From Niabella soli DSM 19437 (GTDB lineage: Bacteria; Bacteroidota; Bacteroidia; Chitinophagales; Chitinophagaceae): a stretch of DNA of 64,000 nucleotides. The notes below the pieces were generated by a model that saw only the letters and a list, made by a program, of their open reading frames with translations, was not told the origin of the DNA and did not search any database. Positions within the stretch are counted from its first letter, which is position 1; every line of letters starts with the position of its first letter. The stretch is from contig NZ_CP007035.1 of assembly GCF_000243115.2 (NCBI RefSeq), positions 1,612,001 through 1,676,000 of the forward strand, in the 5' to 3' direction. Below are positions 42,735 to 51,822 of this stretch, in pieces. A program made the translations under genes and the position numbers.

Positions 42735-43193
42735 ATGAAGAAGATCCATATTGTTTTGCTGGTATTGGTGGCGGCCGCAATCGCTGTCCTGGTAAGTTTT
42801 TTACAAACAACAACAACCTACGATACGGTGGCCACGGCAAAAGAAAAACCCGGCAAATTTGTGCACCTGATGGCAAAATGGGATAAAAATGAGCCGCTGG
42901 AATATGATGCTGTTAAAAACCCGAATTACCTTTCGTTTACTGCCGTTGACAGCCTGGGGCAAAAAGTAAATGTGGTGTATCATAATCCGAAACCTGAGAA
43001 TTTTGAATTGAGCGAGCGGTTGGTGATGAAAGGGAAATATGATAATGGCGTATTTGAATGCCAGAGCATCCAGACAAAATGCCCCAGTAAATATAAAGAC
43101 CAGGACGCATCCAAGCACATCCCTCAACCCGGCGATGTTAAATCAACCACATATTCAACTACTCAGCAACCTGCTGCTGCGATCAAACAATAG
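42735..43193 (+). CDS. ccmE: Cytochrome c maturation protein CcmE, CxxxY variant
   Basis: 152 residues. One N-terminal membrane anchor (5-23) and a periplasmic OB-fold (about 38-115: GKFVHLMAKWDK, LSFTAVDSLGQKVNVVYH, LVMKGKYDNGVFEC). The heme-binding motif is CPSKY (Cys116, Tyr120) in place of the HxxxY of proteobacterial CcmE. This Cys form is known from Desulfovibrio and some archaea (system I*). CcmE carries heme in the periplasm to CcmF. The gene is followed after six bases by ccmF. No ccmA, B, C, D, G or H gene is in the window. Confidence 0.9.
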   Translation: MKKIHIVLLVLVAAAIAVLVSFLQTTTTYDTVATAKEKPGKFVHLMAKWDKNEPLEYDAVKNPNYLSFTAVDSLGQKVNVVYHNPKPENFELSERLVMKGKYDNGVFECQSIQTKCPSKYKDQDASKHIPQPGDVKSTTYSTTQQPAAAIKQ

Positions 43194-43199
43194 AACAGC

Positions 43200-45791
43200 A
43201 TGAATTATATAGGCGAAAACCTGCTGCCCGGACAAGCGGGACATTTTTTTATTATCCTGTCGCTCGTTGCGTCGTTCGTTGCCAGTTTCAGTTACCTCAA
43301 AGTTACCCGCAGCCAGCTCCCCGATGAACGGAGATCCTGGCTGAAGATTGCCCGCATTTCTTTTTTTATTGAAGCTTTTTCGGTGCTGGTGATCTTCGCC
43401 ACGCTCTTTCATATTCTGTATCATCACCTGTTTGAATATAAATACGCCTGGCAGCACAGTAGCCGTTCGCTGGAATTGAAATATATCTTAAGCGCTTTTT
43501 GGGAAGGCCAGGAAGGCAGTACTTTATTATGGACCTTCTGGCATTGTGTACTGGGACTGATCGTTATAAAAAGAGACAAAGAATGGGAAGCGCCGGTGAT
43601 GATGATCGTAAGCTTTGCCCAATTCTTCCTTGCCTCTATGATACTGGGCATCTATATTTTTGATGTCAAGATCGGATCGAACCCCTTTGTTTTATTAAGA
43701 GAATCCGGTGTGCTGGATAACGCCCCAGTGATGCACGTGGGATTCAATACGGCCAATCCGATTCGCCCGGATTATATGACGATGATCAAGGACGGGAACG
43801 ATCTGAATCCGCTGCTGCAGAACTACTGGATGACTATTCACCCGCCCATATTGTTCCTCGGGTTCGCTTCCACCCTTTTCCCCTTTGCCTATGCAATGGC
43901 GGCACTGTGGACCGGCAAAACAAAAGAATGGATCAATAAAGTATTGCCCTGGTCGCTTTTTTCAGTAGCTCTATTGGGACTGGGAATTATGATGGGCGCC
44001 AAATGGGCTTATGAGTCGCTGAACTTTGGCGGCTACTGGGCCTGGGATCCCGTAGAGAACGCTTCGCTGGTGCCCTGGCTGATGATGGTTTCCGGTGTGC
44101 ATACGCTATTGATCTATAAGCACACGGGCTTCTCGTTGCGTTCCACATTTTTATTCTTCGGACTTTCCTTCCTCTTTATTCTCTACTCCACTTTCCTTAC
44201 CAAAAGCGGTGTTTTGGGAGATGCTTCCGTACACGCTTTTGCAGATATTGGAATGAACGGACAGCTATTCCTGTTCCTCCTGGTTTTTGCTTGGCTGATG
44301 CCGCTTGTTGCCGCCACCAAAGACAAACAACGCTGGATCATTGCCGCAATAACAGCGGCGCTTTCGATAGGCACGTATTTTCTCAACGATGTTATTCCAG
44401 GCTTTCCGTTGTATGTGATCCTCGGCGGAATCATCACCTTTATTGTTTTTATGAACAAGCAGGTGCCGGCGGTTAAAAAAGAGGAAAGCGCCAGCAGCCG
44501 TGAGTTCTGGATGTTTATCGGCTCCCTGGTTTTATTTCTTTCTTCACTGATCATTATCTTCCAAACCTCGTTGCCGGTATTTAATAAACTCTATAAAATA
44601 AATACGGCCCCGGGTGAGAATAATGAATTTGCTTATAACCAGATACAAGTGTTGGTAGCCATCATCATCGGCATTTTGACCGCAGTCTCCCAATATTTCC
44701 GGTACAAAGCCACTCCCCAAAAAATATTTTTTAAAAAAATTGCACTCCCTGGCCTGATCAGTGCTGTGATAGCAGCCTTTATTCTGCTGGTAGTTAAGAT
44801 CAGTTATAACAAGGAAGGGATGGGCTTCCTGATCAATATCTGGATCGCCCTTGTGGCCGGTGTATTCGCCGTTGTTGCCAATCTTTCTTATATGCTTACC
44901 GCGATGAAGGGTAACATCAAAAACAGCGGCGCCTCTATTGCGCATTTTGGTTTCGGGCTGGTATTGGTAGGCATCCTGCTTTCCTCAGGGAAAAAAGAGA
45001 TCCTTTCGCTCAACACCAGTGGCATTGCGATCCCTTTTGAAAAGAACAGCAAGGAAAAGACCGGCGAGAACCTGACGCTGGTAAAAGGCGTTCCCACAAG
45101 AATGGGCGACTACGATGTAACCTATGTAGGTGATTCTGCCCATCCGAAAAAGGCCCTCACTTATTTTAAGATCTATTTTAAATCGCCCACAGATAGCTTT
45201 ACGCTGCACCCGAATGCGTTCATCAATTATAAAGGCAACGAGGGGTTGATGGCAAATCCTTCGGCACGGCATTATTGGGATCATGATGTGTTCACCTATG
45301 TATCTGCATTACCCGATCCTGAAAAAAATAAGGATACCGCTCAGTTTGTTGAAAGTTCAAAAAAGATCGGCGATACTATTTATTACAGCAGGGGCTTTAT
45401 TGTTCTGGAAAAACTGGCCGGCAAGGACAACCTGCCTGTTGCCGGCTTTGACAAATCCGATACGGGATATACAGCCGCATTAAAAATACAATCTATCAAC
45501 GGACCTTCTTATCAATCCGATCTGCTGACGATAAAAGGTAAAGGTCAAACACTGTTCCAGTCGCAGGACACGGTGATGGCGCAAAGCCTGGTGCTCACCT
45601 TAAATGATGTAAACAATGGCGTTGCCCGCATTGGGGTGAAGGAATCATCCAATGTAATGGAATATGTAACGCTGAAGGCTTATAAATTCCCCTATATCAA
45701 TGTGCTCTGGGGCGGCGTGGTTATAACTGTGCTGGGAACATTGATCGCTATGATCAGGAGATTGCGATTAAACCGGCTAAAACGTGCTTAA
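43200..45791 (+). CDS. ccmF: Heme lyase subunit CcmF
   Basis: 863 residues, a polytopic membrane protein of the heme-handling superfamily. The WWD signature FGGYWAWDPVENASLVPW is at 276-293. Conserved periplasmic histidines stand near YAWQHSS (His86), MTIHPP (His214) and SGVHTLL (about 300). About fifteen membrane helices reach residue 585, followed by a periplasmic domain (about 600-835) and a last helix (about 836-853). Length is greater than E. coli CcmF because of this domain. It ligates heme from CcmE to the CxxCH motif of apocytochromes c. It directly follows ccmE. Confidence 0.95.
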   Translation: MNYIGENLLPGQAGHFFIILSLVASFVASFSYLKVTRSQLPDERRSWLKIARISFFIEAFSVLVIFATLFHILYHHLFEYKYAWQHSSRSLELKYILSAFWEGQEGSTLLWTFWHCVLGLIVIKRDKEWEAPVMMIVSFAQFFLASMILGIYIFDVKIGSNPFVLLRESGVLDNAPVMHVGFNTANPIRPDYMTMIKDGNDLNPLLQNYWMTIHPPILFLGFASTLFPFAYAMAALWTGKTKEWINKVLPWSLFSVALLGLGIMMGAKWAYESLNFGGYWAWDPVENASLVPWLMMVSGVHTLLIYKHTGFSLRSTFLFFGLSFLFILYSTFLTKSGVLGDASVHAFADIGMNGQLFLFLLVFAWLMPLVAATKDKQRWIIAAITAALSIGTYFLNDVIPGFPLYVILGGIITFIVFMNKQVPAVKKEESASSREFWMFIGSLVLFLSSLIIIFQTSLPVFNKLYKINTAPGENNEFAYNQIQVLVAIIIGILTAVSQYFRYKATPQKIFFKKIALPGLISAVIAAFILLVVKISYNKEGMGFLINIWIALVAGVFAVVANLSYMLTAMKGNIKNSGASIAHFGFGLVLVGILLSSGKKEILSLNTSGIAIPFEKNSKEKTGENLTLVKGVPTRMGDYDVTYVGDSAHPKKALTYFKIYFKSPTDSFTLHPNAFINYKGNEGLMANPSARHYWDHDVFTYVSALPDPEKNKDTAQFVESSKKIGDTIYYSRGFIVLEKLAGKDNLPVAGFDKSDTGYTAALKIQSINGPSYQSDLLTIKGKGQTLFQSQDTVMAQSLVLTLNDVNNGVARIGVKESSNVMEYVTLKAYKFPYINVLWGGVVITVLGTLIAMIRRLRLNRLKRA

Positions 45792-46011
45792 ATTCAAAGT
45801 TACAGGTTACTGGTTCCAGGATTCAAGTTGCTGGTCGATCGTTTCATGTTTGACGCCTGAGGTTTGAGGTCTTGCCGCGTTTCCATTCATAATCAGGATA
45901 GCGTCATTGTCATAATATCCCTTATAAAGAGTCGGTTGTTGATCTAGTTTTTATCTCTATTGAAAGATTCAATAACCCGGAGCGGCAAGGATTTATCAGG
46001 GCAACAATGAT
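45792..46011. other. Intergenic region with CAGGTTAC words
   Basis: Directly after the ccmF stop, 45793-45835 carries AAAGTTACAGGTTACTGG and TTCCAGGATTCAAGTTGCTG, the same word family as around the broken four-helix-bundle gene (11585-12132) but without a gene or the inverse arm. The remainder shows nothing recognisable. Confidence 0.5.
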
Positions 46012-46143
46012 GAGGCTGTATCAAAAGTCTCCGTTGTCATACCTCCCGATGGCCATCGGGATGATCCGGTATCGTATGGTTACTAATAGATCCTGAAACA
46101 AGTTCAGAACGACATTTCGTAAAACGACTTTTGATACAGCTTC
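46012..46143. mobile_element. MITE-like element, 132 bases
   Basis: Terminal inverted repeats GAGGCTGTATCAAAAGTC (46012-46029) and GACTTTTGATACAGCTTC (46126-46143) agree in 17 of 18 positions. Inside lie a TCCCGATGGCCATCGGGA hairpin and the words GATCCTGAAACAAGTTCAGA and ACGACA. No coding capacity, so it would depend on a transposase elsewhere. The ends resemble those of some IS4/IS5/IS1182-type insertion sequences (GAGGCTGTxTCAAAA). No clear target duplication is visible. Confidence 0.6.
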
Positions 46144-46169
46144 ACTTTACATTTACTATTTTATATTCT

Positions 46170-47024
46170 TTATTTAAATGCCGTCACCTGTTGCCGGGAG
46201 GTTCCCAGCTTTTCGATGCCCAGTTCCACTACATCGCCGGGTTTCAGGTACCAGGGTTCCGGTTTTTGGCCGAGCCCCACTCCTGCCGGCGTTCCGGTGG
46301 AAATAACATCCCCGGACAACAATGTCATAAACTGGCTCAGATGACTGATCACCTGTTGTATGTTAAAAATAAAATCTGAGGTGGTTGAGTTTTGCATTTC
46401 CTGCCCGTTAACTTTTAACCAGAGGTTCAGGTTATTCGGATTTTCTATTTCGTCTTTGGTTGCAAGAAAAGGTCCTAACGGTGCAAACGTATCACAGCTT
46501 TTGCCTTTTACCCACTGGCCGCCCCGCTCGATCTGGAAAGCCCGTTCGCTGTAATCATTATGCAGGGCATAACCCGCTACGTAATCCATGGCATCTGCCT
46601 CTTCAACATAGGAGGCCTTCTTACCAATAACTACCGCAAGCTCCACCTCCCAGTCTGTTTTTAGGGAATTTTTGGGAATGACCACATCATCGAAAGGGCC
46701 GCATAAGGCCGTAGTGGATTTAAAGAACACTACCGGCTCCTTAGGGATCGGCGCATTGGTTTCCTTAGCATGCAACGCATAGTTCAGCCCGATGCAAATA
46801 ATCTTTGACGGACGTGCCACGCAACTCCCCCAGCGCGCTGCTTCATTTACCTTCGGAAGTTTTCCTGCATTATCATCCACAAACTTTTTCAGCCGCTCCA
46901 AACCATTGTTTTCAAAAAAGGATTCGTTATAGTCTTCGCCGAATGCGGCGGTATCATACCGTACACCGTCAATAAGTACCCCTGTTTTTTCCGTTCCCGG
47001 TTGCCCGTATCGAATTAATTGCAT
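46170..47024 (-). CDS. Fumarylacetoacetate-hydrolase-family protein
   Basis: 284 residues. C-terminal FAH fold (about 75-280) with metal ligands in DWEVELAVVIGKKA (Glu pair, about 125-138) and NDYSER (Asp, about 154-159). The SGDVISTGTPAGVGLGQKP block (about 238-256) is the family signature. ARPSKIICIGLNYALHAKE matches the ureidoglycolate-lyase-like/2,4-diketo-3-deoxy-L-fuconate hydrolase group. With the SDR gene just upstream (47069-47833, 44-base gap), the pair fits the last two steps of the oxidative L-fucose (or L-rhamnose-type) route: oxidation of 2-keto-3-deoxy-fuconate, then hydrolysis to pyruvate and lactate. The assignment to fucose is inference. Confidence 0.88.
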   Translation of the reverse strand: MQLIRYGQPGTEKTGVLIDGVRYDTAAFGEDYNESFFENNGLERLKKFVDDNAGKLPKVNEAARWGSCVARPSKIICIGLNYALHAKETNAPIPKEPVVFFKSTTALCGPFDDVVIPKNSLKTDWEVELAVVIGKKASYVEEADAMDYVAGYALHNDYSERAFQIERGGQWVKGKSCDTFAPLGPFLATKDEIENPNNLNLWLKVNGQEMQNSTTSDFIFNIQQVISHLSQFMTLLSGDVISTGTPAGVGLGQKPEPWYLKPGDVVELGIEKLGTSRQQVTAFK

Positions 47025-47068
47025 AATTGAATTACTAATTTATTATTGATTATTTTGCGTTCACTATT

Positions 47069-47833
47069 CTAATTATTCAGCCTTATAAACCCGCCGTCAA
47101 TCGGGTAGTCGCAGCCGGTAGTAAAGGAAGCCTCATCACTGCAAAGGTATAAGATCTGCGCAGCGATCTCTTCAGGCTTCGCCATACGGCCGATGGGCTG
47201 CGTTTTGGACAGCTTATCAAACATTTCCTGTTCCCGGCCGGGATAATTTTTTGCCAGGAATCCATCCACAAAGGGCGTGTGCACCCGCGCCGGAGATACG
47301 CAATTACAGCGGATACCATCGCCGATATAATCCTTTGCAACAGACAAGGTCATTGCCAGGACTGCGCCCTTGCTCATAGAATAGGCAAACCGGTCGGGCA
47401 GGCCAACGCTGGAGGCGATCGACGCCATATTCAGGATCGCTCCCCCGCCCTGCTGTTTCATTTTGGGAAGCGCCGCATGCAACATATTGTACACCCCTTT
47501 TACGTTTACGTTATACACCCGGTCAAAATCCGCTTCGCTGGTGGTATCCGCTTTGCCGATATGAGAAATGCCCGCGCTGTTTACCAGTATGTCAATACGA
47601 TTAAGCCCCGCCAATGCCGCCACAACCTGCGTCTGCGCCGAAACATCAACAATGATACTGCTTGCATTACCGCCGGCCTTTGTTATTTCATCAATTGTTT
47701 GCCGGGCCGCTTCTTCATTAAAGTCAACGGCAACTACCCGCGCGCCGGCTTGCGCAAACAGCAATGCCACCGCTTTTCCTATACCGCTTCCCGCCCCTGT
47801 TATCACGGCTATCTTATCTGTCAACTGGAACAT
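47069..47833 (-). CDS. Short-chain dehydrogenase/reductase, likely 2-keto-3-deoxy-L-fuconate dehydrogenase type
   Basis: 254 residues, classical SDR: NAD-binding TGAGSGIG (about 11-18), NSAG (about 84-87), catalytic Ser, Tyr and Lys in MASIAS...YSMSKGAV (Tyr about 149, Lys about 153), and the closing YPIDGGF. The start ATG at 47833 gives the usual MFQLTDKIAVITGAG; a longer frame from 47866 adds eleven unlikely residues. It is followed by the FAH-family hydrolase in one operon. The order SDR-FAH is that of deoxy-sugar-acid degradation clusters. The other genes of such a route (fucose mutarotase, dehydrogenase, dehydratase, permease) are not in the window. Confidence 0.88.
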   Translation of the reverse strand: MFQLTDKIAVITGAGSGIGKAVALLFAQAGARVVAVDFNEEAARQTIDEITKAGGNASSIIVDVSAQTQVVAALAGLNRIDILVNSAGISHIGKADTTSEADFDRVYNVNVKGVYNMLHAALPKMKQQGGGAILNMASIASSVGLPDRFAYSMSKGAVLAMTLSVAKDYIGDGIRCNCVSPARVHTPFVDGFLAKNYPGREQEMFDKLSKTQPIGRMAKPEEIAAQILYLCSDEASFTTGCDYPIDGGFIRLNN

Positions 47834-47998
47834 AATCTGAGCTTTATTTTTATTTAAGAGCGGCAATTTAACAATTTAGCAGCAATAATCCGTGTTACAG
47901 GTAACGTTAAAAATTTGGGCAAACCTGCGTTGCATCCGTGAATTGTAGCGCGTCAATACAGATATCATTATCTTTATGCGGATGAAACAGCATTATGT

Positions 47999-50356
47999 AT
48001 GAGTTCTGTACCCGCGTTCCTGAAAAAACAGTTTTGTATAATAGTGTTTTTATTGCTGGGGTGTATTGTCAATGCCCAAACGCAACCGCGGCGTGCGCAG
48101 GGACCGTCGGTGCTGGCAGACACCAATGATGTAACTAACGCCGATTATCTGGCGGGGCTCCAAAAAGTATACGAGGCGCTCAACAAGGTGCCGGTGGTAA
48201 CGGGTTCTTTTGAGCGGATCCCGGATCTTGAAAAAGAGCTTTCAGATAATGATAGCGCTATCAGCCTTCTTAAACAACGGCTGTCTTTCAATACCCGCAC
48301 CTTCAATTTGCAGAACCTGCATATGTTCAGGGCCTTATTGAATGAGCTTTCCGAAAATGAACAGGATTACAGGCAAACCATTGCTACGTACGATACCGCG
48401 CTGATCAGCATCAAGAAAGAGCTCCTTCATCTTCGTAAAGACAGCCTTATTCGTAAAGTATTCCGGACGCCGGCCTTAAGAGATTCTTTTGCCCTTCAGG
48501 TAAACGATATCCGTACAAAATGGAAAATCGCCGATAGCCTGCTTACGGGGAATACTACCAGCATAAACAACCTGAAATCGAAGATCGCAGCAAATGGGCT
48601 GGCTATACAGGAATTACTTTATCAGACCGCTGCCCAGTTAAAAGCTGTGGGGCCGCGGGCTTTTCAAAAGGACCGGAGCTATATCTGGCAGCGAAGCCCC
48701 GTCAATGCGGCAAAAAAAAGGTTTGCCAGAAGAGCGCAATTGCTCAGTAATGAGAAGCAGATCGCCAACTACTATTTTAAATATACCCGCAGCGATCGCC
48801 TTAGCCTGGTGCTCATTTCCCTTGCATTTTTTCTGTGGGTGGCCTTTAGTTACAGGGGGTTAATAAGAACCCATAAACTTGCCGCGCTCAATGAACTGGA
48901 GCTGCGCCTGCTGTCTGCCCGCCCCTGGTGGCTCTCCCTCATTTTTTTATTTACTCTTATACCTGCTTTCGAGCTGGAGGCCCCGGCGCTTTATATTGAA
49001 CTGATGCAGGTATTGCTGGCATTGGCTTTATCCAGGTTCTTCTATAAAAAAATCCCGAAGGATGGATATAAATATTGGCTGCTCTTTGTGGCACTGTTCT
49101 TAACCGTGCCGTTGCTCCGGATCATTTTTACCACATTTTCGGTAGAACGGTGGTTCATTCTTTTGGTAAATATCGGGGCGCTTGCCCTTGGGGTGCTGGT
49201 GTTAAAAAAATATCAATCGTTTTACAAAAGCTTCCGGCTTTGCTATAGTGCCACCCTGCTTTTTGTTACACTGAACCTGCTGGCCCTGTTTGCAAATATC
49301 CTGGGGCGGAGCACTTTAACCCAATTGTTTTATACTACGGCCTTCTATGCATTATTGTACGCAGTAGGACTTACGGTTACTATTCAAAGTCTGAGGGAGG
49401 CCTTTCTTGTCCATATCAAAAATTGCCGCGCCCAAAAGGGGTATACCGATCATTTTGAGTGGAAGCCTGTAGCCACCGATATCACAAAAGTGCTATCGCT
49501 GGTTGCGGTTATTTTATGGTTATTGCTGCTGGCGGTTAACCTTGATCTTTTTGATTCCCTGACTACTTCTATGGGCGCCTTTCTTTCCAAGCCAAGAAAA
49601 CTGGGCGGTTTTTCTATTACTTTCGGTGGCATCTTTTTATGTATCGGCATTATCTGGCTGGCTAATTTTCTTCAGAAGTATATCGCTTACTTTTTTGGAG
49701 AGACCGGGGAGGATGCCATTGAACACGTTAATGCGCAGCACTCCAGGTTGCTGATCACCCGGCTCGTGTTGCTGGTAACGGGTTTTTTCCTTGCCGTTGC
49801 CGCCTCCGGCCTCCCTATTGATAAGATCACCGTTATTATTGGCGCCCTTAGTGTGGGTATAGGACTGGGATTGCAAAGCATTGTCAATAATTTTATTTCC
49901 GGTATTATTTTAATTTTTGACCGTACCATCCGCGTGGGAGACGTGGTAGAGCTCAGCAGCCGCAAAGGAAAAGTAAAGGAAATCGGCATCCGCTCCAGCA
50001 CCCTGCTCAGTGATGAAGGCGCGGATATCATTATCCCCAATGGCGATATTTTATCCCATAACATTATTAACTGGACGCTCAGTAATAACATGGTGCGCTC
50101 TTCTGTTACCCTCATCATTTCAAAAACAACAGACATTGAAACCCTTTCCAATGCCATCGCGGAGGCTGTAACGGCCACAAACGGTGTAGCCGCTGCCAAG
50201 CCCCCCGCTATTTATATAAGTCCTATTAGCGCCAAATGGTCCACACTGAAAGTTTTCTTCTGGAGCGACTTGTCCGGCGCCACTACAATCAAGAACAGGG
50301 TTACAGAAACCCTTTATGCAAAATTGAAGGAACTGGAAATTGCAATTCCTGAATAA
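47999..50356 (+). CDS. MscS-family mechanosensitive channel with large N-terminal domain
   Basis: 785 residues. Signal peptide (about 1-26, cut near VNAQ), a periplasmic helical domain (about 30-235) with many coiled-coil heptads, and about eleven membrane helices from 262 on. The MscS pore and beta domain at about 600-700 reads GALSVGIGLGLQSIVNNFIS, then IRVGDVVELSSRKGKVKEIG and IIIPNGDILSHNIINWT. The C-terminal alpha/beta domain closes the channel cage. The size and extra periplasmic domain put it with the MscK/MscM-like group. It releases solutes on osmotic downshift. Alone on the plus strand, ATG at 47999. Confidence 0.93.
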   Translation: MSSVPAFLKKQFCIIVFLLLGCIVNAQTQPRRAQGPSVLADTNDVTNADYLAGLQKVYEALNKVPVVTGSFERIPDLEKELSDNDSAISLLKQRLSFNTRTFNLQNLHMFRALLNELSENEQDYRQTIATYDTALISIKKELLHLRKDSLIRKVFRTPALRDSFALQVNDIRTKWKIADSLLTGNTTSINNLKSKIAANGLAIQELLYQTAAQLKAVGPRAFQKDRSYIWQRSPVNAAKKRFARRAQLLSNEKQIANYYFKYTRSDRLSLVLISLAFFLWVAFSYRGLIRTHKLAALNELELRLLSARPWWLSLIFLFTLIPAFELEAPALYIELMQVLLALALSRFFYKKIPKDGYKYWLLFVALFLTVPLLRIIFTTFSVERWFILLVNIGALALGVLVLKKYQSFYKSFRLCYSATLLFVTLNLLALFANILGRSTLTQLFYTTAFYALLYAVGLTVTIQSLREAFLVHIKNCRAQKGYTDHFEWKPVATDITKVLSLVAVILWLLLLAVNLDLFDSLTTSMGAFLSKPRKLGGFSITFGGIFLCIGIIWLANFLQKYIAYFFGETGEDAIEHVNAQHSRLLITRLVLLVTGFFLAVAASGLPIDKITVIIGALSVGIGLGLQSIVNNFISGIILIFDRTIRVGDVVELSSRKGKVKEIGIRSSTLLSDEGADIIIPNGDILSHNIINWTLSNNMVRSSVTLIISKTTDIETLSNAIAEAVTATNGVAAAKPPAIYISPISAKWSTLKVFFWSDLSGATTIKNRVTETLYAKLKELEIAIPE

Positions 50357-50420
50357 AGAGGGATCCAGGGTCTTGATTACAACTTTAAAAAATATAATCG
50401 ATTTAGCTAATAATATGATT

Positions 50421-50472
50421 TATAAGCTTTTTAACTAATAATTTTATTTATAAGCATAATAGCTTATATTTG
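50421..50472 (+). promoter_or_regulatory. Operator-promoter of the satD gene
   Basis: The perfect inverted repeat TATAAGC-ATAATA-GCTTATA (50449-50468) overlaps the -7 box TATATTTG (50465-50472). A half-site TATAAGC stands 28 bases upstream (50421-50427). A protein bound here would block RNA polymerase. The SatD-type protein downstream has a C-terminal helix-turn-helix and is the natural candidate for autorepression. The -7 box ends four bases before the ATG at 50477, so the mRNA is probably leaderless. Confidence 0.6.
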
Positions 50473-50476
50473 AGTT

Positions 50477-51088
50477 ATGATCGCAATAATTACAGGAGAT
50501 ATTATTGGCTCAGAAACCACGCCACCCGGCACATGGATGCCCCTCTTGAAAACATTCCTGGGCAGGCAGGGGACAACGCCGCGGGACTGGGAAATCTACC
50601 GGGGTGATGCCTTCCAGCTAAAGCTGACAACCGAAGAGGCCTTATACAAAAGCATACTGCTCCGAAGTATCATAAAACAACATCCGGGGCTGGACGTGAG
50701 GGTAAGCATCGGGATCGGCGCCATCAATTACCACACAAAAAAAATAACCGAATCCAACGGCACTGCCTTTGTACGCTCCGGAAGAAAATTCGATGACCTC
50801 AAAGAGGAAAAGACCAACCTTGCCTTTGCAACGGGCGATGAGCAGGCAGACGCCACACTCAACCTGATGGCCCGTTTTGCTTCCCTGATCATGGACAACT
50901 GGAGCGTTGTGGTGGCAGCAACCGTACAGTTATTCTTAGAGCGGCCGGAGTGGAACCAGCAACAGTTGGCAGAACATTTAAAGATCAATCAATCGGCGGT
51001 AAGCCAGAGCCGGAAACGCGCGCAACTGGACCTGTTGATGGATTTCAATACCTATTATAAAAACAGGCTAAACCATTTAACGCAATGA
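50477..51088 (+). CDS. SatD-family protein with C-terminal helix-turn-helix
   Basis: 203 residues. The N-terminal part (1-about 145) resembles SatD-family domains: IAIITGDIIGSE at the start, WEIYRGDAFQLKL, DVRVSIGIGAI and SGRKFDDL. The C-terminus has a winged-helix-like HTH, WNQQQLAEHLKINQSAVSQS (about 156-175). The gene overlaps the DUF3307 gene by four bases (ATGA), a conserved pair. SatD/SatE genes were first seen beside the signal recognition particle genes of Streptococcus and linked to acid tolerance. The biochemical role is unknown. The operator at its promoter suggests that it regulates itself. Confidence 0.85.
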   Translation: MIAIITGDIIGSETTPPGTWMPLLKTFLGRQGTTPRDWEIYRGDAFQLKLTTEEALYKSILLRSIIKQHPGLDVRVSIGIGAINYHTKKITESNGTAFVRSGRKFDDLKEEKTNLAFATGDEQADATLNLMARFASLIMDNWSVVVAATVQLFLERPEWNQQQLAEHLKINQSAVSQSRKRAQLDLLMDFNTYYKNRLNHLTQ

Positions 51089-51822
51089 TGCTATTTATAA
51101 AATTATTGCTGGCCCATCTTTTAGGCGACTTTGTATTGCAACCCACCAGTTGGGTAGAAGAGAAAGAACGCAAAAGATATAAAAGCCCTAAACTATACCT
51201 GCATGCGCTCATACACTTTGGATTGATCCTTTTAGTAACGATGGACCCGCAGTACCTGCTCCCGGCTGTCGTTATTACGCTCAGCCATTTATTGATCGAC
51301 GCGGCAAAACTTCAATTCCAAAATAAAAAAAACCAACGGATCCTTTTTATCGCCGACCAGGTATTGCATCTGGCAGTGCTGGCAGCAGCAGCATACCTGG
51401 CCACCCCAACCCAGCCCGCCTCCAGCCTTTCAATAACTCAATGGAACAGCTTCCTGATTATTGCCACCGGGGTCGCATTCCTTACCACCCCTGTGTCGGT
51501 CATTGTCCGGATCGTCCTTTCCAAATGGGCGCCGGCCACGGCAATAAGAACAGATGTGATCGAAACAAAATCGCTGCAACACGCCGGTATGATGATCGGT
51601 TACCTGGAGCGGATATTAGTGCTCATTTTTATCCTGCAGGGGCAGTGGTCGGCCATTGGGTTTTTGGTAACCGCCAAATCTGTTTTCCGCTTCAGCGATC
51701 TGAAAATGGGGCAAGACCGTAAGCTCACCGAGTACATACTCATTGGCACCCTGTTGAGCTTTGGTATTGCCATTGTAACCGGGATCCTTGTTACAAAATT
51801 ATTAGTACTGATTACCGGGTAA
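51085..51822 (+). CDS. DUF3307 membrane protein
   Basis: 245 residues. The N-terminal DUF3307 domain (about 1-120) has LLLAHLLGDFVLQPTSWVEEK (about 7-27) and the conserved LSHLLIDAAK. Membrane helices follow at about 42-58, 63-80, 95-112, 130-155, 188-205 and 220-242. His and Asp in the helices (HLLGDF, SHLLID) could bind a metal, as they are the family's most conserved residues. The function is unknown. Start ATG at 51085 overlaps the stop of the SatD-type gene, so their translation is coupled. Confidence 0.88.
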   Translation: MMLFIKLLLAHLLGDFVLQPTSWVEEKERKRYKSPKLYLHALIHFGLILLVTMDPQYLLPAVVITLSHLLIDAAKLQFQNKKNQRILFIADQVLHLAVLAAAAYLATPTQPASSLSITQWNSFLIIATGVAFLTTPVSVIVRIVLSKWAPATAIRTDVIETKSLQHAGMMIGYLERILVLIFILQGQWSAIGFLVTAKSVFRFSDLKMGQDRKLTEYILIGTLLSFGIAIVTGILVTKLLVLITG

